A DNA stretch of 64,000 nucleotides from RGIG995 sp045543655 (lineage in GTDB: Bacteria; Bacillota; Clostridia; Oscillospirales; UBA644). Under the pieces are notes generated by a model that was not told the DNA's origin, made no database searches, and saw only the letters and a list, made by a program, of their open reading frames with translations. The DNA is taken from positions 31,325-95,324 of the forward strand of contig JAZPXN010000093.1 of NCBI GenBank assembly GCA_045543655.1, in the 5' to 3' direction. A program made the position numbers and the translations under genes. Below, piece by piece: positions 23,563 to 31,887 of the stretch; position 1 is the first letter of the stretch, and each line of letters opens with the position of its first letter.

Positions 23563-25386
23563 ATGATCCGTGAAGATTTGAGAAATATTGCTATCATCGC
23601 CCACGTTGACCACGGCAAAACGACCCTGGTAGACGAGATGCTGAAGCAGGGCGGAGTATTCCGCGAGAATCAGGAAGTAAACGACCGCGTAATGGACTCC
23701 AACGCCATTGAACGGGAACGGGGAATCACGATTCTGGCGAAAAATACCGCCGTTAAATACAAAGACAAAAAGATCAATATCGTTGACACTCCGGGCCACG
23801 CCGACTTCGGCGGCGAGGTAGAGCGCATACTGAAGATGGTCAACGGCGTTCTTCTGCTGGTAGACGCCTTCGAAGGACCTATGCCCCAGACCCGGTTCGT
23901 GCTGCAGAAGGCCCTGGAGCTGGGCCATAAGGTGATCGTCGTCGTAAACAAAGTCGACCGTCCCGACGCCCGTCCCACGGAGGTCGTGGACGAGGTGCTG
24001 GAGCTGCTGCTGGATCTGGATGCAACCGACGAGCAGCTGGATTCTCCCGTCATTTTTGCCTCCGGACGCACCGGCGTTGCGGGTCTTTCTCCCGATGCGG
24101 AAATGAAGGATTTTATTCCCCTTCTCGATGCGATCGTAGATTATTTCGATCCCCCGAAGGGCGAAGAAAACGAACCTCTGCAGATGCTGGTTTCCTCCAT
24201 TGACTACAACGAATACGTAGGACGTATCGCCATCGGACGGGTAGAACGGGGCGTTATGAAGGTCAATCAAGACGTGGTTCTTTGCGACTATCACGGCACG
24301 AGACCCAACTCAAAGGCCAAAATCGTCTCCATGTATCAATTCGAGGGACTGAACCGGGTTCCCTGCACCGAGGCGAAGCCCGGAGACATCGTCTGCGTAT
24401 CCGGCATTGAAAGCGTCACCATCGGAGACACGATCTGCCTGCCCGACGCAGTGGAGCCTCTGCCCTTCGTAAAAATTTCCGAGCCTACCATGGAAATGAC
24501 CTTTATGGTCAACGATTCCCCCTTTGCAGGACGGGAAGGAAAATACGTCACCTCCCGGAACCTGCGGGCCCGGTTGTATAAAGAATTGCTGAAGGACGTA
24601 TCTCTGCGGGTCAGCGATACCGAATCCACCGAAGCCTTCAAGGTCTGCGGACGGGGAGAAATGCACCTCTCCATTCTGATCGAAAATATGCGCCGGGAAG
24701 GGTTCGAATTCCAGGTCAGTACCCCCAAGGTCCTCTACAAAGAGATCGACGGAGTGCTCTGCGAGCCTATGGAACGGCTGGTCGTGGACGTTCCTGCGGA
24801 TTCCGTGGGCGCCGTTATGGAAAAAATGGGGTACCGCAAGGGTGAGCTTTCGTCCATGAATCAGGTGGGCGACCGCACCCGGTTGGAATTCATCGTTCCC
24901 GCCCGCGGTCTGTTCGGCTACCGCGGTGAGTTTATGACCGATACCAGAGGTGAGGGGATCATGAGCTCCATCTTTGATTCCTACGCCCCCTTCAAGGGAG
25001 ATATTCCCCGCCGTCTGAACGGATCTCTCGTGGCCTACGAAACCGGAGAGACCACCAACTACGGGATGTTCTATTCCCAGGATTCCGGCGCCATGTTCAT
25101 CGGCTCCGGCGTGGAAGTCTACGGAGGCATGATCGTCGGGGAAGCCAGCCGACAGAACGACATCGTGGTCAACGTCTGCAAGAAGAAGCACATGACCGCC
25201 ATCCGCTCCGCCGGAAAGGACGAGGCACTGCGCCTGGTCCCCCCCAGAATTCTGAGCCTGGAGCAATCTCTGGAATTCATTGCAGACGACGAGCTGGTGG
25301 AGGTAACTCCTAAAAATATCCGTCTCCGCAAGCGGATTCTCGATCACTCGGTCCGCATGAAGAACTTCATGAAAAACAAAGCCTAA
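23563..25386 (+). CDS. typA: Ribosome-binding GTPase TypA/BipA
   Basis: The 607-residue protein is a full-length TypA/BipA translational GTPase. The G motifs are AHVDHGKTTLVD (G1), RERGITI (G2 region), DTPGHADFGGEV (G3) and VVNKVDR (G4). Domain II and the EF-G-like domains III and V follow, then the C-terminal TypA domain with NYGMFYSQDSGAMFIGSG. It assists 50S biogenesis, particularly under stress or cold. It has its own promoter and terminator. Confidence 0.98.
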   Translation: MIREDLRNIAIIAHVDHGKTTLVDEMLKQGGVFRENQEVNDRVMDSNAIERERGITILAKNTAVKYKDKKINIVDTPGHADFGGEVERILKMVNGVLLLVDAFEGPMPQTRFVLQKALELGHKVIVVVNKVDRPDARPTEVVDEVLELLLDLDATDEQLDSPVIFASGRTGVAGLSPDAEMKDFIPLLDAIVDYFDPPKGEENEPLQMLVSSIDYNEYVGRIAIGRVERGVMKVNQDVVLCDYHGTRPNSKAKIVSMYQFEGLNRVPCTEAKPGDIVCVSGIESVTIGDTICLPDAVEPLPFVKISEPTMEMTFMVNDSPFAGREGKYVTSRNLRARLYKELLKDVSLRVSDTESTEAFKVCGRGEMHLSILIENMRREGFEFQVSTPKVLYKEIDGVLCEPMERLVVDVPADSVGAVMEKMGYRKGELSSMNQVGDRTRLEFIVPARGLFGYRGEFMTDTRGEGIMSSIFDSYAPFKGDIPRRLNGSLVAYETGETTNYGMFYSQDSGAMFIGSGVEVYGGMIVGEASRQNDIVVNVCKKKHMTAIRSAGKDEALRLVPPRILSLEQSLEFIADDELVEVTPKNIRLRKRILDHSVRMKNFMKNKA

Positions 25387-25393
25387 AATGATC

Positions 25394-25418
25394 GCCCCCG
25401 GAAGGTTCTTCCGGGGGC
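25394..25418. terminator. Terminator after typA, shared with the convergent gene
   Basis: GCCCCCGGAAG pairs perfectly with CTTCCGGGGGC around a 3-nt GTT loop, followed by TTGTTG. It is strong but the T-run is weak. Confidence 0.8.
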
Positions 25419-25433
25419 TTGTTGTATATGGAC

Positions 25434-26693
25434 TTAATTCTTATTAATTTTGTACAGCTCTTCTGCGGCAAGACGGGCCTTTGTGACCGAAACCGAAGGA
25501 TCCTTGGGGAAACAATAATACAATTCGTTCCGATCTCCGACAGAAATAATATCACCGATTTCATACCAATAATAGTCGGAATTCAGGGTGTAAGAAGCCA
25601 GCGGCGACTGAGAATATTTCAGAGCTCCGTCATCGGAGGTGAGGGTAAAACCCTCTGCATTATGAACAAGCCGGCCGTCTCCGATCATATACAGAGACTT
25701 ATAATCCTTCAGAACGCCGATCTCAACGGCGGCATCCAACGAATAGGAGCCCTCTTCAATCTGCCGACGGACGTTTTCCCGTTGCCATTGATACCAAGCA
25801 GGGATATGATCGATCCCAGTCTCCCCTTCCAAAGCCTTGATTTTACCGCTTTCCGTAAGCTCATAGACCTTTCCGCAGGCGTTGCAGGTCAGGTGAATCC
25901 CCCGGCCGACCGTCCGACCCTCCATGCCACAATGCGGACACTGATAGAGGATGCGTTGAAGACCTTCCGCCCGAAAAGACTCGGTTATTTTGATCCCATT
26001 GTCCTGCTGCCACTTAAAATTGTCGAAGGTAAAGGTCTCGTCGAGGAGACGGTCGATCTCCTCGACCGATTTCTCCTGAATCTCTTCGGGGGTAAGAAGG
26101 CACTTAACGGTGGCGGAAACCTTGACCTTGCGCTTCCGCAATCCGTTATACAAGGGGTCACGAAGATATGCGCCGTCCGTGATAACGGTGACGACCGGCA
26201 CGTTCAATTTCTTCAACAAAACGCCCATTTTGCGCGGAAGAGGAGTGGCGGTTCCGTCAAAGGAATAACCGGCCTCGGGATACATCAGAACACTGGTATT
26301 CAAGGTACGGATCGCATGAAGAATATCCCGGACGAGAGTCAGATCGGAAACAAATTTTTGGGTGGGGATACAACCGATCCAGCGCATCAGCCACGGAATA
26401 CCCACAAAGCCGTCGGTGGTGGAAACCACGCAAAAGGGCTTGGGGAAAAAGATTTTATAGGCGATTTTCAGATCAAGAAAGCAGGAATGATTCATCAGAA
26501 TCAGCCAAGGTCCGGCTCCCGCCCGTTCCATACCCTCTGTACGATACGAGAATCGCGCTTTACAAAGGGCCGGAATCGACAGAGTACGGATGAGACACCG
26601 GAAGAAGAGGTTCGGGCGCAGGGGACGCTTGTGGGGCGGTTTCGGTAATCCCTTAACGGTATCGTAGGGAAGCCGCTTTATATTTATTTTCAT
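25434..26693 (-). CDS. PlsC-type acyltransferase with a zinc-ribbon C-terminal extension
   Basis: The 419-residue protein begins with a lysophospholipid acyltransferase domain with the catalytic H-x4-D motif in LMNHSCFLDLKI and the later YPEAGYSF. It probably makes phosphatidic acid or a related lipid. Unlike a normal PlsC (about 240 residues), it has a C-terminal extension with a Cys4 ribbon (CPHCGMEGR, LTCNACGKV). That is followed by a beta-rich region with YYWYEIGDIISVGD. The extension's role is unknown; metal or lipid-membrane sensing is a guess. The start at 26693 follows GAGG by 5 nt. No promoter was seen downstream of the hairpin at 26714-26745. Confidence 0.8.
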   Translation of the reverse strand: MKINIKRLPYDTVKGLPKPPHKRPLRPNLFFRCLIRTLSIPALCKARFSYRTEGMERAGAGPWLILMNHSCFLDLKIAYKIFFPKPFCVVSTTDGFVGIPWLMRWIGCIPTQKFVSDLTLVRDILHAIRTLNTSVLMYPEAGYSFDGTATPLPRKMGVLLKKLNVPVVTVITDGAYLRDPLYNGLRKRKVKVSATVKCLLTPEEIQEKSVEEIDRLLDETFTFDNFKWQQDNGIKITESFRAEGLQRILYQCPHCGMEGRTVGRGIHLTCNACGKVYELTESGKIKALEGETGIDHIPAWYQWQRENVRRQIEEGSYSLDAAVEIGVLKDYKSLYMIGDGRLVHNAEGFTLTSDDGALKYSQSPLASYTLNSDYYWYEIGDIISVGDRNELYYCFPKDPSVSVTKARLAAEELYKINKN

Positions 26694-26713
26694 AAAAACC
26701 TCAAAGATAATGA

Positions 26714-26745
26714 AAAAAGGTGGGCTCAAGAAAGTCCACCTTTTT
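26714..26745 (-). terminator. Terminator after the zinc-ribbon protein gene
   Basis: A stem of about 12 bp (AAAAAGGTGGGC with GTCCACCTTTTT) around an 8-nt loop, followed by a T-run on the minus strand. It ends about 20 nt before the acyltransferase start. Confidence 0.85.
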
Positions 26746-26795
26746 CGATTTGATCAGAAAACATTGTACACGGTTGTTTTCCCATGGAAGGATGC

Positions 26796-27080
26796 TCAGT
26801 TTTCGGACTGGGCCTTCATTTCTGCAAAGCAAGCGCTGCAGTAAACGGGCTTGTCTTCTCTGGGCTGGAAGGGAACCTTGGCTTCGCCGCCGCACTTCGC
26901 GCAGGTGGTGGTGAAGTATTCCTTCGCCCCTCTGGAAGCGTTCTTGCGAGCGTCGCGGCATTCCTTGCAGCGCTGAGGCTCATTCTGGAAGCCCTTTTCA
27001 GCATAAAATTCCTGTTCGCCGGCGGTGAAAACAAAAGTTTTGCCGCAGTCTTTACAGGTCAATTCCTTATCTTCATACAT
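26796..27080 (-). CDS. Small zinc-ribbon domain protein
   Basis: This 94-residue protein has two Cys4 knuckle pairs. The first half has CKDCGKTFVFTAGEQEFYAEKG and CKECR; the second has CAKCGGEAKVPF and CSACF. The first block is the probable zinc-ribbon family common in Clostridia and other bacteria, where it is often annotated only as zinc-binding. No enzyme function is known. It follows the structured RNA by about 28 nt and a GAGAGG site precedes the ATG. The RNA and this gene may share a transcript. Confidence 0.85.
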   Translation of the reverse strand: MYEDKELTCKDCGKTFVFTAGEQEFYAEKGFQNEPQRCKECRDARKNASRGAKEYFTTTCAKCGGEAKVPFQPREDKPVYCSACFAEMKAQSEN

Positions 27081-27108
27081 TTTGAGATACCTCTCTTAAT
27101 TTAATTTT

Positions 27109-27288
27109 CGCCCAAGCCGGAATCGCACCGGCGAGCGTTCATCCTTTTCCACGGGAACGAAAAGAAACCCCTCTGAGGTCGCTAACCTGTTGTAACGAAA
27201 GCGATGCAACGGGATACCGTGTATATCCCTCGAACGTTTCCGTTACAGCCCTGTAAAACGGAGTGACCGCACCTACTATATTCGGGCG
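27109..27288 (-). ncRNA. Structured RNA with tRNA-like closure, possible raiA-type RNA
   Basis: The minus-strand RNA is closed by a 7-bp stem CGCCCGA/TTGGGCG (27282-27288 with 27109-27115). Inside lie a CCGTT-ACA/TGTAACGG hairpin (27240-27261) and a 5-bp helix CGTTC/GAACG (27232-27236 with 27136-27140). That helix encloses hairpins GGGATA/TATCCC, AGGT/ACCT and CTTTTC/GAAAAG. The last element is a T-arm-like GCCGG-TGCGATT-CCGGC hairpin (27116-27132). No ORF fits. Size and this T-arm-like end suggest the raiA RNA class of Clostridia, from memory and unverified. It abuts the sigma-factor stop with no own clear promoter. Confidence 0.55.
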
Positions 27289-27296
27289 TATTTATT

Positions 27297-27791
27297 TCAA
27301 TCGGGAAGATGATCCCTGATTTTTTTCTTGATCCGGGTCATAGCGTTGTCTGCGGATTTTGCGGAAATACCCAACCGGTCTGCAATCCCGGCGCCGGAGA
27401 AGCCGGACAGATACAGCGTAAGCACCTTTTGCTCCAATTCGGAAAGACGGGGGCGAAGATCCTGCAAGGCCTCCCGAACGGCGTGAGTCCTGGCATAGGT
27501 ATCCTCCATGGAAGAGCCTTCCGACAGGACCCGGTCCGCATCCTCAAGGGGGACCAATTTATAATCCGAGGCAAAACGGCGGGCGGCGGTGGAGATCCGG
27601 TTACGGATACATACCTTAATATAAGCATCGAAGGGGACGGCGCGGGCGGGATCGTAGGCGCAGCAGCCGAGATACAAGCCCCAGAGGCCCTCTTGAGTCA
27701 GATCTTCCCGGTAGCGTTCCGGATAAGACGAAACGGCGAGGCGGATAAAGGGAAGATATTCCCCGTGGACGGATGCAAAATCAAAGGACAT
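27297..27791 (-). CDS. Sigma-70 family RNA polymerase sigma factor (small, SigH-like)
   Basis: The 164-residue protein has a region 2 segment (FIRLAVSSYPERYREDLTQEGLWGLYLGC and FDAYIKVCIRNRI) and a region 4 (RLSELEQKVLTLYLSGFSGAGIADRLGISAKSADNAMTRIKKKIRDHL). This is the layout of small alternative sigma factors like SigH/Spo0H. It is shorter than SigH of Bacillus, with no visible region 1 and no neighbouring anti-sigma gene. The ATG at 27791 follows AAAGG. It is preceded by a strong terminator and followed at once by the RNA above. Confidence 0.88.
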   Translation of the reverse strand: MSFDFASVHGEYLPFIRLAVSSYPERYREDLTQEGLWGLYLGCCAYDPARAVPFDAYIKVCIRNRISTAARRFASDYKLVPLEDADRVLSEGSSMEDTYARTHAVREALQDLRPRLSELEQKVLTLYLSGFSGAGIADRLGISAKSADNAMTRIKKKIRDHLPD

Positions 27792-27843
27792 AGTGGTACC
27801 TTTCCGGATGGGTTTTTTGCCCGAAATCCTCAAAAAACGCAAA

Positions 27844-27877
27844 ACGCCCCACCCTCACAGAAGTGAGGGGGAGGCGT
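27844..27877 (-). terminator. Terminator after the UgpC/MsmK ATPase gene
   Basis: A 15-bp stem ACGCCTCCCCCTCAC/GTGAGGGTGGGGCGT (one mismatch region) with a TTCT loop, then TTTTGCGTTTTTT on the minus strand. Confidence 0.9.
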
Positions 27878-27924
27878 AACGAAAATTTTTCGAAGATTTC
27901 GAAAGGGTCATAAGTACACTAACC

Positions 27925-29046
27925 TTAGTTGATAATAGTCTGCTCGGTGTCAATATCGAAGAGGTGAATCTTGTTCATATCAAGAGCGATCTTGATGTTA
28001 TCGCCGGGCTTCGCAACGGAGGTGGGGTCAACGCGGGCAGTGAACTTATTCTCCTGAACGTCGAGGTACAGATAGGTTTCAGCACCCATCTTTTCGGTAA
28101 CTTCAACGTCGGCGGAGATGATGGATTCGGCGTATTTTTCAAAGTAGAAGGGATCGTCGTAGATATCTTCGGGACGGATACCCATGATAACCTGCTTGCC
28201 GCCGTAAGAGAGAAGCTTTTCATAGTTCTCGGTACGGACCTTAGCTTCGGGAATCTTCAGGGATTCATCACCAAAGTTAACGAACATATCGTCGCCGCGA
28301 CGGGTCAGCTTGACTTCGATGAAGTTCATCTGGGGAGAACCGATAAAGCCGGCAACGAAGAGATTGCAGGGAGTATCGTACAGAATCTGAGGAGCGTCGC
28401 ACTGCTGAACGAAGCCGTCCTTCATAACGACGATACGGTCAGCCATGGTCATAGCCTCGGTCTGGTCGTGGGTAACGTAAATAAAGGTGGTACCCAACTT
28501 TCTGTGGAGCTTGGACAGCTCGGTTCTCATGGAAGCACGGAGCTTAGCGTCCAGGTTGGACAGAGGTTCGTCCAGAAGGAATACCTTAGGCTCACGGACG
28601 ATGGCACGGCCGAGAGCAACGCGCTGTCTCTGACCGCCGGACAAAGCCTTGGGACGACGGTCGAGCAGGTGGGAAATATCAAGAATACGGGCGGCTTCGT
28701 CGACGCGGCGCTTGATTTCTTCCTTGGAAACCTTGCGGAGCTTCAGACCGAAGGCCATGTTTTCATACACGGTCATGTGAGGATACAGAGCGTAGTTCTG
28801 GAACACCATTGCGATATCGCGATCCTTGGGAGCGACATCGTTGACCAGACGGTCGTCAATGCGGAGTTCGCCTTCGGTGATTTCTTCCAGACCGGCGATC
28901 ATACGAAGAGTCGTAGACTTACCGCAACCGGAAGGACCGACGAGGATGATGAACTCTTTATCTTTAATCTTGAGGTTGACATCGGTAACGGCGCGGACAC
29001 CGCCGGCGTAGACCTTACCGATTCCTTTTAACGTTAAACCTGCCAC
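27925..29046 (-). CDS. Sugar ABC transporter ATP-binding protein (UgpC/MsmK family)
   Basis: The 373-residue protein has an N-terminal ATPase (Walker A GPSGCGKST, signature LSGGQRQRVALGRA, Walker B VFLLDEPLSNLDAKL) and a C-terminal TOBE/regulatory domain with MGIRPEDI. Proteins like this (MsmK) often energise several carbohydrate importers whose genes lack an ATPase. No permease or binding protein is nearby, which fits a shared ATPase. The start is a GTG 10 nt after GGAGG. It is single-gene and terminated at 27844-27877. Confidence 0.95.
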   Translation of the reverse strand: MAGLTLKGIGKVYAGGVRAVTDVNLKIKDKEFIILVGPSGCGKSTTLRMIAGLEEITEGELRIDDRLVNDVAPKDRDIAMVFQNYALYPHMTVYENMAFGLKLRKVSKEEIKRRVDEAARILDISHLLDRRPKALSGGQRQRVALGRAIVREPKVFLLDEPLSNLDAKLRASMRTELSKLHRKLGTTFIYVTHDQTEAMTMADRIVVMKDGFVQQCDAPQILYDTPCNLFVAGFIGSPQMNFIEVKLTRRGDDMFVNFGDESLKIPEAKVRTENYEKLLSYGGKQVIMGIRPEDIYDDPFYFEKYAESIISADVEVTEKMGAETYLYLDVQENKFTARVDPTSVAKPGDNIKIALDMNKIHLFDIDTEQTIIN

Positions 29047-29261
29047 TTTGAATATACCTCCAGTTTTTAATTGCAGAATTACTTATTACATAATACCATA
29101 AAATCCGATTTTTTCATAGTGGCAATATCGCCAAATTTCGTGAGTCATTTTTGGTAATATCGCACAAAAGAAAAAACCACAGACCCATTTTTGGGACTTT
29201 GCGGACAAAAGACACGAAAAAAACAAGGTCTTACCCACAGAAGGTTCAAAGATTTTCGACC
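29047..29261. other. Gap between proC and the ATPase gene, little seen
   Basis: This 215-nt AT-rich stretch contains a weak TATTAT (minus strand) without a good -35 box, and TGGCGATATTGCCA-type short inverted arms. The leader on the minus strand leads into the ATPase ribosome site. I found no terminator after proC, no ORF and no RNA. Confidence 0.4.
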
Positions 29262-30074
29262 TCAGGGGCAGTTGATCAGATCCATGTCGTTAGCGCGTTT
29301 GGTACAAGCGAGCATGGCGTCGGCCATAATCTGGGAAAAGCCGCTTTTTTCCATCACGTTGAGGGCCTCGGCAGTAGTTCCCTTGGGGGTGGCAACGGAA
29401 GCAAGAAGCTCGTCGGCAGACTTTTTGGAGACCTCCATCGACTTGGCGGCACCGATCAGAACGCTTTCGGCGATCAACTCGGCGGTTTCCCGGTCAACGC
29501 CCTGAGCAACGGCACCGTCGGCCACGGCCTTTACCATATAATAGAAGTACGCAGAAGCGGACCCGGCGGCGGCAATATAGTCGTTGAGCTTCTTCTCTTC
29601 CACGATCCGAAGAAGACCGACAGATTCAAAAAGATCCTTGACGGTCTGCAGCTCCTGATAAGTGATCGGCATTTCGTACGCCAGAGCGGTAACGCCCTTG
29701 CCGAAGCGGCAGGCGACGTTGGGGATCGCACGGACCAGCTTGCATTCTTTGCCCAGGTATTTTTTAATGGAAGAAATGGTAACGCCGGCAGCAACGCTGA
29801 TAACGACGTTGTTGAAGGTGACGGCATCCCGGACTTTTTCCATCACGATTTTTACGTCCGAGGGACGGACGGCCAGAACGACGATCTTGGAAGCGGCGAC
29901 GACGGCAGCCTCATCCTCCAGCACGGTGACGCCCATTACGGCGAGGGAAGCGCGGACCGATTCGTCGGCGTCGTAAGCGCAGATAGATGCGGGGGCAAGA
30001 ACGTTCCCGGAGAGAAAACCTTCGATCAGGGCCGATCCCATATGTCCGGCACCGATAAAGCCCATAGTGAACAT
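29262..30074 (-). CDS. proC: Pyrroline-5-carboxylate reductase
   Basis: The 270-residue protein starts MFTMGFIGAGHMGSALIEGFL, a Rossmann NAD(P)H-binding glycine motif. It has AVRPSDVKIVMEKV and VRAIPNVACRFGKGVTAL. The C-terminal dimer domain contains SAYFYYMVKAVADGAV and VATPKGTTAEALNVM, the conserved ProC signature. It makes proline from pyrroline-5-carboxylate. It is monocistronic with its own promoter. Confidence 0.96.
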   Translation of the reverse strand: MFTMGFIGAGHMGSALIEGFLSGNVLAPASICAYDADESVRASLAVMGVTVLEDEAAVVAASKIVVLAVRPSDVKIVMEKVRDAVTFNNVVISVAAGVTISSIKKYLGKECKLVRAIPNVACRFGKGVTALAYEMPITYQELQTVKDLFESVGLLRIVEEKKLNDYIAAAGSASAYFYYMVKAVADGAVAQGVDRETAELIAESVLIGAAKSMEVSKKSADELLASVATPKGTTAEALNVMEKSGFSQIMADAMLACTKRANDMDLINCP

Positions 30075-30139
30075 TTTGGTTCATCCTTTCCTGTCTTTTT
30101 TGAACTTCGCCCGAAAGCGACATTATTTTCTATTATACT

Positions 30140-30168
30140 ATTATAGCACATTTTTTTTGATCTGTAAA
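30140..30168 (-). promoter_or_regulatory. Promoter of proC
   Basis: TTTACA (30168-30163) and TATAAT (30145-30140) with a 17-nt spacer on the minus strand. A second TATAAT copy lies 8 nt downstream. Confidence 0.8.
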
Positions 30169-30269
30169 GAGTCATTTCGGATTTTTTTGTGTCAAAGAAG
30201 GAAACTTTGCTCTTTTTGCCGGTGAATGGGAGGAAAAATACGGGAAATCCGAAAAAAAAGAAACGGATA

Positions 30270-30298
30270 TTGACATTTGACGTCCGGAATGGTATAAT
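30270..30298 (+). promoter_or_regulatory. Promoter of the nucleoside phosphorylase-PAP2 pair
   Basis: TTGACA (30270-30275) and TATAAT (30293-30298) with a 17-nt spacer, 66 nt before the ATG at 30365. Confidence 0.88.
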
Positions 30299-30364
30299 GT
30301 ATTCATCCGCAGGAACAGTTTGTCCCATTCCAAGGTATTCGAAGAAAAAGCGAGGTATTCCGGT

Positions 30365-31111
30365 ATGAAAAAACCAAATTTCACTTTGGGCATCGAGCCT
30401 GATAAGATCGCGAAAAAAGTTCTGCTGACCTCCGACCCGGAGCTGTGCGCGTACGTGGCGGAAAAATACATGAAGAATTACGAGGCCTTCAACGTCAACC
30501 GGAATTATCCCGGCTTTACCGGTACTTATTTCGGCAAGCCGGTCACCGTCATCTCCGCCGGCATCGGAATGGGAGCCATGGGACTTCTGGCCGAGGAGCT
30601 ATATCAGGTCTGCGGCGTGGAATCGGTGATCTATATTTCCACCTGCGACGGTCTGAAGGAGGAAGTAAAAACCCTGGATTGCGTGCTTGCACTATCGGCC
30701 TCCACAGATTCCAATTATCCCGACCTGCTGGGGCTGCCCGGAGCAGTCTCCCCTACGGCGGATTTCGAATTGACCGAAGCCCTGCTCCTGGATTTCAAAA
30801 AGCGGAAGGAGGCGGTCTTCGCGGAAAGCGACGCTACGAATATCCACGTAGGGCCCGTCTTATCCTCCGACCGGCGCGTCACCGATACGTTGGAGGCGGA
30901 GGAATGGGCGGAATGCGGGACGCTTGCGGCAGACATGGCCACGGCGGCATTGTTCGTGCAGGCCATGAAGGCGGGTAAAAAGGCGGCTTCGCTTCTGCTC
31001 ATTGATAAAAACGTAATCACCGGCACCGAAATGCCCTCTACGGAAATGCGGTACAAAGCACCTCAGTTCCCCCTGATGCGGCAGATCGTGATTGCCCTTT
31101 CCGTTCTGTAA
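30365..31111 (+). CDS. Nucleoside phosphorylase (PNP_UDP_1 family)
   Basis: The 248-residue protein has the phosphorylase features NFTLGIEPDKIAKKVLLTSDP, AEKYMKNYEAFNVNRNYPGFTG, a phosphate-binding SAGIGMGAMG segment and a C-terminal MAGAALFVQAMKAG-like helix. It phosphorolyses a purine or uridine nucleoside to base and ribose-1-phosphate. I cannot decide between purine and uridine types because the specificity loop is not diagnostic. The ATG at 30365 follows GCGAGG by 9 nt. PAP2 follows after a 13-nt gap. Confidence 0.85.
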   Translation: MKKPNFTLGIEPDKIAKKVLLTSDPELCAYVAEKYMKNYEAFNVNRNYPGFTGTYFGKPVTVISAGIGMGAMGLLAEELYQVCGVESVIYISTCDGLKEEVKTLDCVLALSASTDSNYPDLLGLPGAVSPTADFELTEALLLDFKKRKEAVFAESDATNIHVGPVLSSDRRVTDTLEAEEWAECGTLAADMATAALFVQAMKAGKKAASLLLIDKNVITGTEMPSTEMRYKAPQFPLMRQIVIALSVL

Positions 31112-31124
31112 GGAGGACACCGAT

Positions 31125-31748
31125 ATGATCAATACGATGCTTGCAGTTCCCTTCCCCGAATGGCTGACCAACTGGGACCTTATGGTCGACAACTGGATCC
31201 AATCCTGGCGGACGCCCTTTTTGGACACGCTGTTCACGATCATTACCCGTCTGGGGGACGAGGGGATCATCTGGATCGCCATCGCGCTGATCCTTCTCTG
31301 CTTCAAAAAGACCCGCAAGATCGGTATCACCATGGCTCTGGGGCTGATTATCACCACGATCTTGGGCAACGAAGTGCTGAAAAAAATCATTCAGCGTCCC
31401 CGTCCCTTCGATACTCCGGGGGCCCTTCTGGACGGAGACAGTCTTCTGGTTCCCCGCCCCGGACAATATTCCTTCCCCTCCGGCCATACCGGATCCTCCT
31501 TTGCCTCAGCGGTCTCTATTTTCTTATATGATAAGAAATGGGGAATTCCCGCCCTGGTGCTGGCGGCGGCGATTGCCTTCTCCCGGCTGTACGTCTACGT
31601 TCACTTCCCTACCGACGTGATAGCCGGCACGATCCTCGGAACCCTCAGCGCTCTGATCGCCTTTTTCCTGTGGAGAAAGTGGATCGAACGGCTGGTGGTC
31701 AAGGCTTGGAACAAAATTTTCAAAAAACATACCATCGAACGGATCTGA
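31125..31748 (+). CDS. PAP2-family phosphatase, integral membrane
   Basis: The 207-residue protein has about six hydrophobic segments and the three PAP2 motifs: KKIIQRPRP, PSGHTGSSFA and SRLYVYVHFPTDVIAG. Enzymes of this class dephosphorylate undecaprenyl pyrophosphate, phosphatidic acid or similar membrane lipids on the outer face. The ATG at 31125 follows GGAGG by 8 nt. It is coexpressed with the nucleoside phosphorylase, which has no obvious lipid link. Confidence 0.92.
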   Translation: MINTMLAVPFPEWLTNWDLMVDNWIQSWRTPFLDTLFTIITRLGDEGIIWIAIALILLCFKKTRKIGITMALGLIITTILGNEVLKKIIQRPRPFDTPGALLDGDSLLVPRPGQYSFPSGHTGSSFASAVSIFLYDKKWGIPALVLAAAIAFSRLYVYVHFPTDVIAGTILGTLSALIAFFLWRKWIERLVVKAWNKIFKKHTIERI

Positions 31749-31757
31749 GCCGTATTT

Positions 31758-31784
31758 GCGGAGTTTGCCCGGTGCAAACTCCGC
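31758..31784 (+). terminator. Terminator after the PAP2 gene
   Basis: A perfect 11-bp stem GCGGAGTTTGC/GCAAACTCCGC with a CCGGT loop, followed by TTTCTT. Confidence 0.88.
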
Positions 31785-31824
31785 TTTCTTAAAAACAGAA
31801 CACATATTTCTATGAAACAACCTA

Positions 31825-31853
31825 TTGCACGGATTCGAAAAGCGTGTTATAAT
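31825..31853 (+). promoter_or_regulatory. Promoter of the rhamnosidase-like gene
   Basis: TTGCAC (31825-31830) and TATAAT (31848-31853) with a 17-nt spacer. Confidence 0.8.
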
Positions 31854-31887
31854 TAAAACGAAAATACCGAACGGAAGGAAAATGAAA

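Noticed and set aside
27109..27288. tmRNA, because of the T-arm-like 3' end and closing stem
   Set aside because: No CCA or CCA-like 3' end, no G-U at the third pair of an Ala-type acceptor, no tag ORF, and the size is too short.
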